64,000 nucleotides of DNA from contig NZ_BMZN01000001.1 of assembly GCF_014652815.1 (NCBI RefSeq), positions 161,816 through 225,815 on the forward strand, read 5' to 3'. The notes beneath the pieces are model-generated. The model was not told the origin of the DNA. It worked only from the letters and a program-made list of their open reading frames with translations, and did not search any database. A program made the translations under genes and the position numbers. Source of the DNA: Alcaligenes pakistanensis (GTDB taxonomy: Bacteria > Pseudomonadota > Gammaproteobacteria > Burkholderiales > Burkholderiaceae_B). Of the stretch, positions 62,770 to 64,000 are shown in pieces; position 1 is the stretch's first letter; each line of letters starts with the position of its first letter.

Positions 62770-63738
62770 TTATTCGACGATTTTTTTAGCGGACTTTACG
62801 AAGTCCTCGTTAAGCGAAACGCCTTGGCGCTTGGCAGCGCCAGGATTGACATACAGTTCCAGATTGCTGCTGGTCTCAGAAGCCATATCACCAGGCTTTT
62901 CGCCCTTCAGAATACGGACGACTTGCTGACCGGTTTGCAGACCCAGGTCGTAGTAGTTCACGCCCAAAGCAGCGATGGCACCACGGGCCACACTGTCAGT
63001 GTCCGAGGCAATCAAAGGCACCTTAGCGTCGTTGCCGACTTTGACCAGGGACTCGTAAGCCGACACTACGTTGTTATCCGTATTGGTGTAGATGACATCA
63101 ACCTTGCCCACCAGACTACGGGCTGCAGCGCCCACGTCTACCGTACGGGGAGCAGTGGCTTCGACCAGGGTCATGCCGTGCTGGGGCAGCAGCTCTTTCA
63201 TCTGCTTGACCACGACAGCGGAGTTGGCCTCGCCAGGGTTGTAAACCATACCGACGCGCTTGGCCTCCGGCACGACTTTCTTGATCAGATCGATTTGGGC
63301 TTCCAGCGCCAGAGCGTCGGACACACCCGTTACGTTAGTGCCCGAAGCAGCCATGCTGGGCACCAGATGGGCCACAACGGGATCGGTCACAGCCGAATAC
63401 ACCACAGGAATTGTTTTGGTTGCCGACACCACAGCCTGAGCAGAAGGTGTGGAGATAGCCACAATCACGTCAGCCTTGTCACCGACAAACTTCCGGGCAA
63501 TCTGGGCAGCAATGGCAGGGTTGCCCTGCGCGGTCTGGAACTGCCACTTGAAGCCGGATGCTTCGTTGTAACCAGCATCGCTCAACGCTTTGTGTACCCC
63601 GTCCTTAATGGCGTCCAAGGCCGGATGTTCCACAATCGACGATACCGATACAGATTGCGCCTGAACCGCGGCGCCCGACATCAATCCCACACAAGCCAAA
63701 GCGGCTGCCACCTGATGCACCGATCTGATCAGCTTCAT
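62770..63738 (-). CDS. ABC transporter substrate-binding protein (TrpX/COG2984 type)
   Basis: Periplasmic solute-binding protein, 322 residues, with a signal peptide cleaved after about Ala27 (GAAVQA|QSVSV). Family features are VSSIVEHPALDAIKDGVHK, VVYSAVTDPVVAHLV and AKRVGMVYNPGEANSAV. Members of this family have been linked to tryptophan or other aromatic amino acid uptake in Gram-positive bacteria (TrpXYZ); the ligand here is not known. It has no lipobox, unlike Gram-positive members. AAGGAG precedes the start. Confidence 0.92.
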   Translation of the reverse strand: MKLIRSVHQVAAALACVGLMSGAAVQAQSVSVSSIVEHPALDAIKDGVHKALSDAGYNEASGFKWQFQTAQGNPAIAAQIARKFVGDKADVIVAISTPSAQAVVSATKTIPVVYSAVTDPVVAHLVPSMAASGTNVTGVSDALALEAQIDLIKKVVPEAKRVGMVYNPGEANSAVVVKQMKELLPQHGMTLVEATAPRTVDVGAAARSLVGKVDVIYTNTDNNVVSAYESLVKVGNDAKVPLIASDTDSVARGAIAALGVNYYDLGLQTGQQVVRILKGEKPGDMASETSSNLELYVNPGAAKRQGVSLNEDFVKSAKKIVE

Positions 63739-63837
63739 CCAATACTCCTTAGATGCAAAAAAAACGAAAATTTTAGGTTTTAAGTCTAACGCGAACAGCA
63801 GGACTTTGCCCCTTGAGGTAATCCCTGCCCCGACAGT

Positions 63838-64000
63838 TTATTGGTCCTGCATCTGACGACGGAAGGACAATAATTCCCGAGCCCAACGTGTAGCCGGCAA
63901 ACCATAATCAGCCTGCACGTGTTCAGCCCGGTTGAGCAACTCTCCCGCAGTCATCTCCAGCGTACTGCCCTTAAATGCCAAGACCACCTGATTGCCCTCA
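63838..64000 (-). CDS. 3' end of an unrecognised gene, cut by window edge
   Basis: An open frame of 54 codons enters from the right edge and ends at TAA (63840-63838). The last residues include LAFKGSTLEMTAGELLNRAE and a basic ending LLSFRRQMQDQ. Composition looks coding and the orientation matches its neighbours, but no family could be recognised from this fragment. The 99 bases between it and the binding-protein gene show no clear terminator. Confidence 0.6.
   Translation of the reverse strand, partial: EGNQVVLAFKGSTLEMTAGELLNRAEHVQADYGLPATRWARELLSFRRQMQDQ

Overview
This window looks like a stretch of chromosome from a betaproteobacterium of the family Alcaligenaceae, most likely Alcaligenes or a close relative. 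This is inferred from Burkholderiales-type gene order, a moderately GC-rich composition, and a pyruvate dehydrogenase operon whose E3 subunit carries its own lipoyl domain. No taxon can be proved from sequence reading alone. No rRNA, tRNA, insertion sequence, phage or CRISPR array was found.

Layout. Positions 1-17082 (minus strand) hold a truncated amidase gene, then, read from the upstream end, the classic envelope and translation cluster rpsB-tsf-pyrH-frr-uppS-cdsA-dxr-rseP-bamA-skp-lpxD-fabZ-lpxA-lpxB-rnhB and an rRNA methyltransferase. Positions 17705-22305 (plus strand) carry map-glnD, a MarC-type membrane protein and dsbB, ending at a strong terminator. On the minus strand at 22373-34429 lie a serine beta-lactamase-like esterase with an extremely AT-rich upstream segment, the folC-dedD-cvpA-purF group, and the aceE-aceF-lpdA operon. 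On the plus strand at 34697-40653 are a PAS histidine kinase and FixJ-like regulator, then folD, an M3 oligopeptidase and a SCO1/SenC copper protein. A flavin disulfide reductase (minus) and a CueR-like MerR regulator (plus) are divergent at 40740-42667.

The most distinctive part is a compact accessory operon of about 10.3 kb at 53064-42766 (minus). In transcription order it encodes an alpha/beta hydrolase, a DUF35 OB-fold protein, a SCP2-type thiolase, an IclR regulator, a class III CoA-transferase, a second alpha/beta hydrolase, two short-chain dehydrogenases, a divergent type II dehydroquinase-like protein and a complete TRAP transporter. Many junctions are ATGA overlaps. A promoter and two IclR-like palindromes exactly 20 bp apart sit upstream, and a strong terminator closes the operon. 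It reads as a self-contained import and CoA-dependent degradation pathway for an unidentified, possibly cyclic, organic acid.

Downstream on the minus strand are a YdjA-like nitroreductase, pdxJ, a tripartite RND efflux operon with a perfect operator-like palindrome but no regulator gene nearby, an ABC transporter of the TrpXYZ/COG2984 type, and the 3' end of an unrecognised gene.

Several start codons were moved inward from the longest reading frame because a Shine-Dalgarno sequence, a stop/start overlap or family length favours the internal start (lpxB, fabZ, bamA, cdsA, tsf, rpsB, map, glnD, folC, aceE, the efflux adaptor, the MerR regulator, the nitroreductase and one hydrolase).
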